Origin: Rhopalosiphum padi
Taxonomy: Eukaryota > Arthropoda > Insecta > Hemiptera > Aphididae
Reading direction: 5' to 3'
NCBI RefSeq assembly: GCF_020882245.1
Contig: NC_083598.1
Span: forward strand, 54,349,858-54,413,857
Length of the DNA: 64,000 nucleotides
Part shown: positions 41,991 through 53,300 of the stretch, piece after piece
How positions within the stretch are numbered: position 1 is the stretch's first letter
How the letters are laid out: every line of letters starts with the position of its first letter
Program-made: the position numbers and the translations under genes
The notes under the pieces: generated by a model
What the model saw: only the letters and a program-made list of their open reading frames with translations
Database searches by the model: none
What the model was told of the DNA's origin: nothing

Positions 41991-42487
41991 TAGTGATGGG
42001 TCGAACTGTTCGAATCTCGAACCGAACCGAACCGAACCCTTGATGTTCGGTTCGGTTCGAAATTCGAACTCGGCACGAAAAAAATTCGAACCGAACTATC
42101 AAACATCTTTTACTGTTCGAAAATCGAACTTGAAAATATTTGTCGAACCTGACTTACTGACCACGATAGTTCAGAGACCAAATATTTGTACAATTCTTCA
42201 AAATTTATTTTAAAAAAATAAAAATTGATAATCATTTTTTAGAAATAATTAGACTATTGGCGATAGAAAGTTATAAACTGTAACAGGCACCTTATGTATC
42301 ATTTATAATAATAATGATAAAAAATATTGAGTTCGAGTTCGAGTTCGATTTAAAATGATTCTAGGTTCGTTTCGGTTCGGTTCGGTAGAAAATATGAAGG
42401 TTCGGTTCGGTTCGAGTTCGAAAAAATAATTTAAAGTTCGGTTCAAGTTCGGTTCGATTTAAAAAATCAGAGTTCGACCCATCACTA
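41991..42487. mobile_element. hAT-type MITE with GGTTC-repeat interior
   Basis: The left end TAGTGATGGGTCGAAC and right end GTTCGACCCATCACTA are perfect 16-bp inverted repeats. The flanks carry an identical 8-bp target duplication CTAGGTAC at 41,983-41,990 and 42,488-42,495. The 8-bp duplication and TAGTGATGGG end are hallmarks of the hAT superfamily. The 497-bp interior is unusual: arrays of GAACC/GGTTC units in opposite orientations near both ends (about 42,014-42,072 and 42,343-42,470), with an AT-rich centre. There is no transposase frame, so it would need an enzyme supplied from elsewhere. Confidence 0.88.
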
Positions 42488-42495
42488 CTAGGTAC

Positions 42496-45257
42496 CTATT
42501 GTGAAACCATTCATTATAATCGTATCAAATAGTTTATTACTATCATAGTTTGACAACTTTTACTACATTCCAATAATTCCTAACTAGACTTAAAAATACC
42601 GTTTTAAGTTTAATAAGCTTTATACCAACCACTCGCTTTTAGTAATATTAATCATTATTATATGTTATTCATTCATCACTCGTATACCTACTACTTATTT
42701 GTATGTATAATATGAGTAAAAGAAAATTTTATGGCGAATGGATGTATAAGATTCTCATATAGGGATGAGTCAAATGGTGATTATGTGGGAGGGGATGATA
42801 CTCTTCCCTTCACAGCCATGAATTTTTTTCAAGATCTTCCAATGGGCCACACACATGGACACATGGTATATTCGTTTAAATAATTAATTAGGTAATCTTC
42901 ATAGTAATAATATAAAATATGAAATATAGAACCATATGGCCATAGGTATATTGTTTTTTTAAATATTTAATGCTTAATAAAATAATATATTTATTATATT
43001 TTTTGCATAAAAACGGCTGACGGGGACAACATTAAGCACCTAAAACACCCACCTGGCTACACCACCGCATACCTACGTCTGATACTTCTACATTTATTTT
43101 AATTCGATTTCGAACCGTAATGATCAGTATAAATATATTATTATTAGATTATGTATAGGTACTTCCTAGTTGTTTCAATTTGATACTTTCTATTTATTTA
43201 ATTTTTTTCGTGCGTGAAATATAATAAGAATTTTGTTTTTACTTAAAAATCTGATATTAACTTAAACTATTAATTAACCTGCAGGGCTGCAGCAGAAATA
43301 TCGTCATCAAATTCAATAACACCGTACATTAATATTTCAAACCAGAACATAATAATATAATTTCTATAACACAACATCTTATAAAAATGAGAATACAATT
43401 TCGTTCTCTATTACTTTCATATTATATTATATTCCATTCTATTAATAATAATAAAAATTCGTGATCTCTTCTCGTGATTGTTTTATTACGATCGCCGTTA
43501 ATAAACTCTTATATTATTATATCTCGTTAATTTTAATTTATAGAAATAATAATACAGTAATATTATGCACTGTACTCGCATCAAAACAGGGTCATTCAAA
43601 ATATGTTGTTACAAAAATTATGAAAATTACACAACGAAAACCATATTATATAATTTCTTAATTTCTAATAAATTTTGTAGTTTTATGGCACGAGATGACC
43701 CCTTAGATATTTGTCTAAAGCATTTGTTTCTACTATATTTTTCAAACGTCATTATACCTATTCATTTTATATCTACTTATTTCAGTAGATCGATGGACAA
43801 GATCTAAAATAACCAATGCACAAATCTCAAATTCGTCGATTTTTAAAAATAAAATAGATAGGTAGGTACTTATTCAATTCCATAGTTATGTTATAATAAA
43901 CAGAAACTTTACATCCTATTAATTTTGTAACTTTCACTTTATGATACCTATTTTTAAATGTTTAAAATAACTATTCATTATAATTTATAATTTAGTTTTT
44001 TATTTGAAATAATGGTCGATTTATTGGATATATTATATGTAGGATGTATCTAGGTACCTATAACCAGTTCAACATTTTGATCATTGCTCAACACATTTCA
44101 TTAATAAAAATCTAATTATGAAATAAAATAAATTTAGCTCCACAAGAATTAAAAAAAAAACTTAACCATAATTTTTGTTACTGATGTTGTAATTTATAAA
44201 TAACTATTGTATTTTTAAAATCCTCCAAGATGCTTTTAAGTTCAAGCAAAAATGCTTCCTAATATCTCAAATGTTTTTATGATAAAATTTAGTTAAAATA
44301 ATTAATTCTAATAGGTAAAATACTATAGTATCAGCAATGGGTGGATTTTTCATACAAGCATCATATTATATAAAATAAAATTACATTTAGCACATATGCT
44401 TATTGTTCTCGTCTAAATAGATTGTAAATATCTTATAAAAATAAAAAATATACTTATCATTACTAACATTATTGTTTATAGCTTTTATAGGTTTCAGGAA
44501 TAACCAATTAAGAATTAGTATAATATATGGAAGCATTTAATGAATATTATAAGTTAAAACTCAAGTTTTAGATTTTCTGAAACAAAAATGTTGAACTGTT
44601 CAATGATAACGTAAAATATTAAATGTTTTATCCAAACACAATTTATAAATAGTTGATATGTTCATGTCCAAATACAATAATTAGAATAATAAAAAAACTT
44701 CTTCCTAAATAATTAGAACTGGAAATATTTCTAAAAAAATAAATAAATTAAAAACAACTAGTGGCAATAATGGAAAAAAGTTAGCCACTTAACTAACTTA
44801 ATTTTTTTGCATAATTTATTATTTTCAATTCTGAAAAACAAAGGGGAATTTTTTCCTAAGTACATTTTTTTTGGTTGGGAACACTGAACAATTATAAAAT
44901 TGAGTGGTTGTGTTTAAAATTTTTCCTAGTATAAGTAGTATAGCGGCAAATTAATATTTCTGACATTGTTTATCCAACACACAATATCAGAAAACTAAAT
45001 TTAATTACGAAAAAATACTTTTTGTTTTGATATAGACTATAGGCGATCAAAACCATTTTGTTTGATTTTTGAGTTAATATTAATTAAAATTTTACTGATT
45101 CTAAAGACATTGGATGTTCCAAAATGTATACTACATTTTTATAGTCAAATTATGCTTATATTTAGCCCATATTTATGAACAGAATCTGTAATAATGTGTT
45201 AACAATTTACAATATATTAATTTAGTAACGACAGCATAACAATAAAATGTTGAATAG
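42496..45257. other. Noncoding spacer left of the helicase gene
   Basis: AT-rich. The span at about 42,766-43,070 looks like transposon debris: one edge is G-rich (GTGGGAGGGGATG) and the other reads GTGGTGTAGCCAGGTGGG on the minus strand, like the GGCGTAGCCAGG ends common in animal repeats. Overlapping plus frames at 43,461-43,807 are not protein-like. Confidence 0.4.
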
Positions 45258-45263
45258 TTTATT
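45258..45263 (-). terminator. Candidate polyadenylation signal of the DDX52 gene
   Basis: AATAAA on the minus strand, 23 bases beyond the helicase stop codon. A short 3-prime UTR is implied if it is used. Confidence 0.5.
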
Positions 45264-45285
45264 AAAAAAATATATTTATAATTGT

Positions 45286-48200
45286 TTACACAGATGTCTT
45301 TTTGATTTTCTTTACAACTTTATGATCTTTTGAAACATTTGATTTTCGTTTCTTGTTTACTTTAGACGACTGATCAACATTAATAATTGATACTAAATTT
45401 TTTTTAACTTTTATATTTTTATTTTTATCATTTGATTCTTTCTTCGATTTAGATGATGTTGAATCTTTTATATCAGCATTAGGTCTAAAAACAAAAATAT
45501 TTAATAATTGTTTATTGTATAGTTAGGTTAGAACAAGAGTTCTAAAAAATGTTTAAGATTCAAATAAATTTAAAATAGTGTTTAAATATAAGAATATAAT
45601 TAGAGTTGTTTCATTAGTCACATGGAAAAAAAGTGTATAGCACAAGTACACACCAAATTAGTACCAACTGCTATTGTTGAGAAAAATGAGATTGATGAGA
45701 AACCATGTTACTAGTTTGGTGCACAATTGTGTTACACCATGGTGGAAGCATGGTAAATTAGTGGGTTAAATTAGGAAAAAATTAATACAATATACCTAAA
45801 GAAGATTATCATACTTCTAAAAAAATTATTTGTACATGCCTAAAAAATATTATCTTTTGTTTTACAGTTACTAGATTTTTAGTTACTCACTTTTGATATC
45901 TATGTGGTTTTGCTCTAATTTCACTCCTATCAATAGATTGTTTTTCTAACTTTCTTCTAGTGTTCTTATGCAATCGTTTCATTTCTAACATATAATCTGG
46001 TACTGGGCATCCTGAATCCCTCATCACTGTGGCAATACTGCAACAAAAAAATGTAATTATATAGCAAGCTAAATCTTTTACATAAAAAAAAAAACAAATT
46101 TACCTTCTTAACATTGGTTTGTCATCATTTGTAAAAAACGTAACAGCTTTACCAGAACGTCCTGCTCGCCCTGTTCTGCCTATTCTATGAATATATGAGA
46201 TGGCTGAAGATGGAAAGTCATAATTTATTACCAAATTGACACCTTTGAAATCGATACCTCGTCCCATAAGCTCTGTACAAATTAAAACCCATATTTTTCC
46301 TTCCCGAAAAGCTTTTACTGTATTGTCTCTCTGAAAGAAAGTTGTTTTATATTATTCAAAATATATATTTATTTTTCATAACTATAACTCACTTGTTGTT
46401 GAGTTCTATCAGAATGTATAGCATCTACATTAATTCCATCATAAATAAGTTCACTAAAAAGCTCTTTCGCACGTTCTTTGGATTGTAAAAATATTAAAAC
46501 TGGAGGTGTTAGACCCTGAAACGCAATTTAAAAATTGATAAAGTATAAAGAGCATTGATATGTTATTTATAGCTTATAACATTTACTTTTTTCACTAAAT
46601 CTCTCATTGCAATTAATTTTCCTTCTTCGTTGCCAACAAATACCAGATCCTGTTCGACGGTTGTAGTTGTAGTGTTCCTGTACAATAACAATATAAATTA
46701 AACAACAATAATAATAAATGTATACTTAACAAGACAGGGCGAGTCAATATGTTTGGATTTAGTTATTTTAAACATAATTAATTTTATTAAGATTATAATA
46801 ATATAGAGAAAACAATTTAAAATTAAGAAGTGTATTCAAGCTGTAACAAAATCATCTCTCCCCCCCCCCCTTTTACACATATACGCATAAGTTTTTTATT
46901 TTTTGAAATACCTAAAATGATTAGTAATTTTTTATATTTTTTACAATATTTTAGGTGGAATTTTTGGGGTTAACTTAAGAAATTCAAATGAGAACCTATA
47001 CTTTTTCACATAAAATTTAAATACTTGTAACTCATAAGCTACTCATCTGAATTTTGATTTTTATGTATTAAAATACTCTGATAAAAATTCTCAAGATTTG
47101 GATTGTAAAAAAAAATGTAGGTTCTATTTTGAATTTCTTATGTCAACTCTCAAAATCTCCCCCAAAATATTGTAAAAAAAATTACTAATCATTTTAGGTA
47201 TTTCAAAAAATAAAAAAATTTTGGTACTAAACATTTAACCTTAAGAATATTTATATGACAAAATGGCTGTAACATAAATTTTGAATCGCTCTGTATATTA
47301 TATTAGTTGAATAACAATAACATACCTATTACCAACTGTTACTGATATAAGACCATCAAGATTTTTCTTTGACCATTTTGCCACTTCTACAGTATATGTA
47401 GCACTGAACATGGCACGTTTAGCATTTGGACCACAAGCCTTATAAATTGTTGCTAATTGATCTCTAAAACCTCGAACTCCAGTTTCAAATAATTTATCAG
47501 ATTCGTCTATTATTAACCACTCAATGCTATTATGTGAAATAACAAAGTTAAGACATTTTTTTATTAATTTTACATATGTAAAAATATATAGTAAACATTA
47601 CTTGTTGAGTTCAACAGCTGGTGGTTCTTGTTGCAGTAGAAACACAAGTCGATTAGGCGTTGCTATTAAAATATCTGAAATTCATACCATAAATAAAAAT
47701 GTAATTACTATTTATCAGTAGTGGTAAATATAATTAGCTTTAACACAAACTAAGGTATAGAGGACTAGCATCCTAATATTTGCAATTAGATAAGGTGCAT
47801 CTAAATATAGCTGTAACAAAAACTGAGACTATATTGCAGATTGTTATAGATAATTATTAAATGTTGTTTGTACTTTAGCGGATATCCAATACATTTAAAA
47901 TAATGATTTTAAGAAGACATGTAAAATGAAAAATACTGCATTAAGGTTGAGTTGAATGCTCAAATCAGTATTCACAACTTGTGTCTAGGCTTGCAGTTTT
48001 TACCATAATAACCAATCTACTGTACCATAGTTTATGCTTAATGTTTACAATATTATCACTCTTTACTTCTCTATGACCAAAACTCAAGTGCCAAATGATT
48101 TAGAATGACAAATTTTAAAATTGATAAAATGTTATTAGATTTTATTTGAGAAATGTGAAATATTGACATTGGATATATCAAAATATAGATACTGTAATTA

Positions 48201-48984
48201 TTTATTAATTTATTATTATATTCAATATAATTTATACCAAATTTTTGAGCTAATTTTGGATTAAATTTCTCTTTATCCTTATTAAATTTGGTAAATGTAT
48301 GTGCTCGTAGTCCAATTCCTTCACATAATCTTGTACATTCTCTGTAGAAAAACAAAGAAATTATAAAACTAATAATTCGTTACATGACTGTAATTATTTT
48401 TTTTTTTAACAATATTGTACACACCTTAATGTTTGTTTAGCTAATTCTCTGGTAGGACTTACAATTAAAGCTCTAAATCCTTTATTTAATGGTTTATTCA
48501 AGTGGTGAATAACAGGTACTAAGAATGCGGCAGTTTTGCCAGAACCAGTTGGAGCACAGGCAAATATTTGCCTTTTCTAACAAAACAAGCAATTAATAAT
48601 ATATATCTATGTTAATGAAATACTCCAGTTACTTGCGACTCACCTGCAACATAACTGGTATAGCTTGAGTCTGAATTGGCGTTGGCACAGTGTAACCAGA
48701 TTTGTTGAGATTTTCCATCAACACAGGATTCAAAGAATAAGTTTTTTTCATTAAGTCAAAAGTCGAAAGCGCTCCAGGGACATTATCACCAACTGTTTTG
48801 ACTTTAATCTGTTTCGCGCTGGATTTTTCATTCTTTGAGACAGAGAAAAAAAAGATAAGTTGAAAACATTCATATTGTCATCTGTAATTTATCAATAGAA
48901 TACCTCCGGTTTAATCGCAACTTTTTCAGGTTTTTTGAATTTTGCGCCGACGGACAGCTTTTTAAATATATCGAATGAGTCCAT
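45286..48984 (-). CDS. DDX52: DEAD-box ATP-dependent RNA helicase, DDX52/Rok1 type
   Basis: Eleven exons: 48984-48904, 48832-48644, 48576-48425, 48341-48238, 47674-47602, 47526-47326, 46677-46587, 46515-46393, 46330-46104, 46037-45891, 45484-45286. All introns are GT-AG, and the joined frame gives 528 aa with no internal stop. Visible motifs: Q-motif PTPIQ (77-81), motif I APTGSGKT (98-105), PTRELA (131-136), TPNRL (181-185), motif II DESD (207-210), SAT (241-243), GRGID (361-365), HRIGRTGRAGR (386-396). The N-terminus MDSFDIFKKL..GAKF and the DESD variant of motif II are characteristic of the Rok1/DDX52 branch, which acts in the nucleolus in early 18S rRNA processing. The tail after about residue 460 is lysine- and asparagine-rich and probably disordered. 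Human DDX52 is about 600 aa, so this copy is compact but complete. The function is assigned from family membership. Confidence 0.95.
46735..47293. mobile_element. Foldback DNA transposon inside DDX52 intron 6
   Basis: The left end CAGGGCGAGTCAATATG and the right end, reading CAGAGCGATTCAAAAT on the minus strand, are imperfect terminal repeats. TA follows the right end; the left flank is GA. Inside, arms of about 115 bases (46,891-47,010 and 47,107-47,221) are reverse complements with high identity, for example CCTAAAATGATTAGTAAT and its complement. The spacer between them contains the family core AACTCATAAGCTACTCATCT. There is no coding capacity. It lies wholly in the intron between exons 6 and 7, so the DDX52 pre-mRNA should contain a long hairpin. 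Confidence 0.7.
46860..46870. repeat. Poly-C tract
   Basis: Eleven consecutive C in an intron otherwise almost free of C, inside the foldback element just outside its left arm. Confidence 0.8.
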
Positions 48985-49165
48985 CGTTTAATGTTTGACA
49001 TCCACCGTCAATGGTCCATAAGGGATTGGTCCACGAGTTAAGTTTCAAAATTTCAACTACTGAACTACTTCTGAGAGACTGTGACTGAAATGTCTTGCTA
49101 TTGCTATCCGTTAGTCGTTACACGCTTTTCCGGCTCCTGTACAGTCGCACGTTTTAAATAATAAT
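48985..49165 (-). promoter_or_regulatory. Promoter and 5-prime leader region of DDX52
   Basis: About 180 bases directly upstream of the helicase start codon are richer in GC and CpG than the AT-rich DNA that follows to the right of 49,160. No TATA box at a sensible distance is evident. The assignment rests on position and composition. Confidence 0.4.
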
Positions 49166-50356
49166 ATTATCATATTATTATGATAATTGTTTATCATAAC
49201 CACAAAATACGTATCAGATAGTATCAGCAATGGTAATTGGTAACTGATTTGGCTGATACCTGGTAGCCTGTTGAGGGCATGACCAAAATAATATTAATAA
49301 TTCATTTTTTTATTTAAACTTAAACATTTTAAACTATTTTAAGGGGTGAGAGCATAGGATGGATGTAGGTATTAGGATATTTTCCGGATTTTCTTCGGAA
49401 TGTCAGGTATTCAGGTGAGAATTCCATAATAAAGAGGCTTATTCGCTTATTTAATATTTAATTACAAAGGTAAAAATAAAAATATTATATTATACTATAG
49501 ATAAACTGCATATATATTTTTTTAAATTAATAAAAAATAATTTATATTTTTTTTATATATATTTTTGAATATCCTTAAAAAATATTATTTTTTTAGGTCA
49601 AAGTTCTTCAAAAACATCATCTGCATTATTTGTACTTTTCGGTGGAATGACATGTACTATTAATAAATATAATTTTAACTTAACAAATAGTATAATATTG
49701 TATGAAATTGTTTTTAAATATATATTTAGTATTTTGTGTAGTGCCAAAAAAAAAATTAAATTATGTAGATCCACTTTGTAAATACACCCTTGTCTTAATG
49801 ATTAAGGACAGACGGGATAGTCAATTCATTTTAAATGATTTAAGCGGAGAGTGTAATCAGAAGCTTAAAGCAATAATTAAGTACTTAATATAACTATATA
49901 CCTATAGTACTATAGGTACTATGTACCTATTATGAGTTATGACATCACTTAAGAGTTTAGACAGTTATTTTTAAAATAAAATTTTTAAGGTTATAAAATG
50001 CAAATAGTAATTTTTAGATGTTGCTGATAAATTTGTTTCATTTGAGCTTATTTTAAATTCAGAAAATGTCATAAGAGTACTGCATAGATTAATGATAATT
50101 GATAATGCAACTATATTATGTCTTAACATAATTAATAATAACAAAACAAAAATGGATTAGGGCAAAGGAAAGTATGTAACAATAAAGACCAATAACGTTT
50201 GATACTAGACATTTTGTTATAAATATTTATAATTATATATAATCAAATAAAATATAATTAACAAATATTTGAGAAGTAATAATAACAATAAAATTACAAA
50301 ACAAAAATATAACAAAAAGAAAATATTATTAAATAATAGTAAATATCTATTCAGTA
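49166..50356. other. Spacer between DDX52 and the zinc-finger gene
   Basis: AT-rich, no supported gene. The plus-strand frame at 49,702-49,893 has no recognisable content. The 3-prime UTR of the zinc-finger gene must lie in its right part; an AATAAA on the minus strand at 50,357-50,362 overlaps the stop codon and is probably not the functional signal. Confidence 0.4.
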
Positions 50357-50360
50357 TTTA

Positions 50361-53300
50361 TTATGACGTATTTCGATGCATTATTTTAATATGCCTTTGC
50401 ATATGTGCTTTGGAAACAAATAGTTTATAACATATCTCACATTGATGACCTTGACCATTGTGTCTCTTAAGGTGCATATCACGGTATACTTTTGTACTAA
50501 ATAGTTTTTTACAAAGTTCACATTCAAATTTTTCTGGTGGTTGTGTTAATTCATGATCTCCAGGATGCATATTTTTTTTATGTGTGTCACAGTGAGTTTT
50601 ACATTTGAAAGTTCGTCCACAATGTTCACACATGAATGGTCGTTCGTCGGTATGGCATAACTGGTGTTTATTCAGTGCAGCATTGGTAGAAAAACTTTTG
50701 CCACAAACTTGGCACATATAATGTTTACCCTTATGGCGGCTACTATTGAATATAACAATACAAACACATATAAATATATAGTTTTTTTTATACATTACAT
50801 ATGAAACATAAAAATCTATTTTATTAGATAAACATACTTGACATGTAGCGTTAAATACTCCTTAAATGAAAATGCTTTATCGCATACAGAACATTTGAAT
50901 ACTTTTTCTAATGTATCAGAATTATGAACTATCATCATGTGCCTATTTAGATGATGCTTATAGGTAAAACATTTAGAACAATCTGTGCACCTAAAAAAAA
51001 AAAATCATGGTGTTTAAAATGGTTAGATTTAACAATTTGTTAGTATTATGAAACCCCAAGCAGATTTCTTAAAATGATTACTAGTAGAAATAAAATATAT
51101 CTATATTATAATGTGTGTTTTAAATATAATATTTTTCAATAATTTAATATTTAAAATAAGTGATTAACATTATGGTACACTATAATAATATGAATTAATA
51201 TCTATGCAGAATTTTATATTATTACTTGTGAGGTTTATTATTTGTATGTTTTCTTCTATGGTCATCCATGACGTGCTTTCGATTAAACTCAGCGTGACAA
51301 ATCTCACATTGGTAAGGAGCAGCATTATTATGTTTTTTCTTCATATGCCTACCAATTCTTGAATAACTTACAATATTCATGCATATTCTACACACTGTAT
51401 AACTTACTCGTTTTTTATTTAATAATGATGTTTGTGGTTCATTGATGATAACTTTGTTATTATCTTCTAAAGGTATACTAAAAAAAAAAAAAAGAAAAGA
51501 AATATTACCATAACATTTTTAACATGTTACAACATATTCAAAATTAATAGCTAAATTAAAATTTACTTTTAAATAAATAATGCTAACTTATTTAGTTCTG
51601 TATCAATTTCATGGCCATCGTCAATGAGCAAGTCTATTTGTGATGATGCATTGTCTTCATTGTCCTTTACAAAACTGACTTGATAACTATTATCATCAAC
51701 TTGTTCTATATAAACATCGTCAACGTTGTCCGAAACATTATCTAATTCAGAAAACAAGTGATCAAATTGTTCTGGTGGTCTTGTAGGACTATATTCAATT
51801 TGATAAACTGGTGTTTCAGAAGTTGAGTATTCAGAACTATCAAAACCAATATGATTAATGAGATGAGTTCTTAATCCATTCGAATTAGGAAAACCAGCAT
51901 CACAATATGGACATAAATACTTCATAATGTCACCATAATGAGATTCAACGTGTGTATCCAAGTCTTCCTTACATAAGAAGTATTTAAGACAATGTTCACA
52001 AGTATGTGTATAAGCAGATTTATGCGCAGACAACTCATGAGCCCGTAGTTGCTGCTTAATATCAAACTCCATACCGCAAATTGTACAACGATGAATATTA
52101 ACTTTATTTCTAGTCAGGTCATTATGGTGAACAGTTCTTATATGTTCTCCAAGATCTGGAAAAACTGAATGACACATAATGCACTCTCCTTGAAAAATAA
52201 CTTTATTTTTTTTAGGGTTTAATGGAGATTTAATAACTGGTATAGTTGGTTTGGAAATATTTTTATCATTATTGATAATATTTTTATCAATATCTTTATT
52301 TTCTTTCTTTATAATATCAATTGGAGTGGTCTCTCTAAAAATAACAAATATTATTAGTTTAAATATTTTAGTACTGATAGAATATTATTAAATATTACCT
52401 TTTATCTTTTTCTTGAACTATTAGGTTTGTTTTACATTTATCGTGAATCATATAGTGATCTAACAAATCTTTATGTTCTGTGTAAATTTTATCACATTTT
52501 CTACACATGAATATATTTTGTCCACTCAATAAACGCTGACATAAATTAGTAGCTAATTCAATAGTGCAAGTATTGTTTTTATAATCATAAACAATTTTGT
52601 TTTTAATTGACTTAATAGGTTTAATAAAAGGTTTTAACTGTGATTTTATGGGCAACATAGGTTTCACAGATGTGTTTTTTGATGTTCTGAAAATAAATAG
52701 ATGATTGAAATATAATTTTAATAAACCATATATATTACATAAAATATTTTTCTTATTCGTTGTCCTCATAATTTTGTATAAACATGAAACATTTGTTATT
52801 AGTATTTATGTATTATAAATTGTATAGTAATTGTATGATTCAACATGTTGCAGAATTAATTATTAAAATTTTAAGTTTAAATAGACCTTATTCAAGTGTG
52901 TTTATAACAATACTCATTAAAGACTACCAATTAAAATTATTTAAACCCATCTTAACCATCTGAGCTTTGAACTATAATTTCAAATTTGTATATTCCTGAC
53001 GAATTGTATAAATATGGCTTTTAATTTACACCATTGGCAATGCATAAATATTCAGATAAATAATAAATATTATAAATAAATTCATAGTTTGTCAAAAAAG
53101 GTCAATATTTCTTCATTTTAGCAAACGAGTATCATTAAAACATACAAAGAATTTAATTTTTAATTTTTTATATTTAAGAGTAGCGCACCTGTGTTGTCTC
53201 CGTTTTACAAATGTAAATCATAGAAAAAACTGTTTTGTGTAGGATAGAATCACTCAGGTTAGTAATGATAGATAAAGATATAATATAGTTGAGAACATTA

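Noticed and set aside
48071..48237. Continuation of the minus-strand frame beyond DDX52 exon 4
   Set aside because: The helicase frame leaves at the GT donor at 48,237-48,236 and rejoins at 47,674 with correct phase and a TPNRL motif. The read-through part is intronic.
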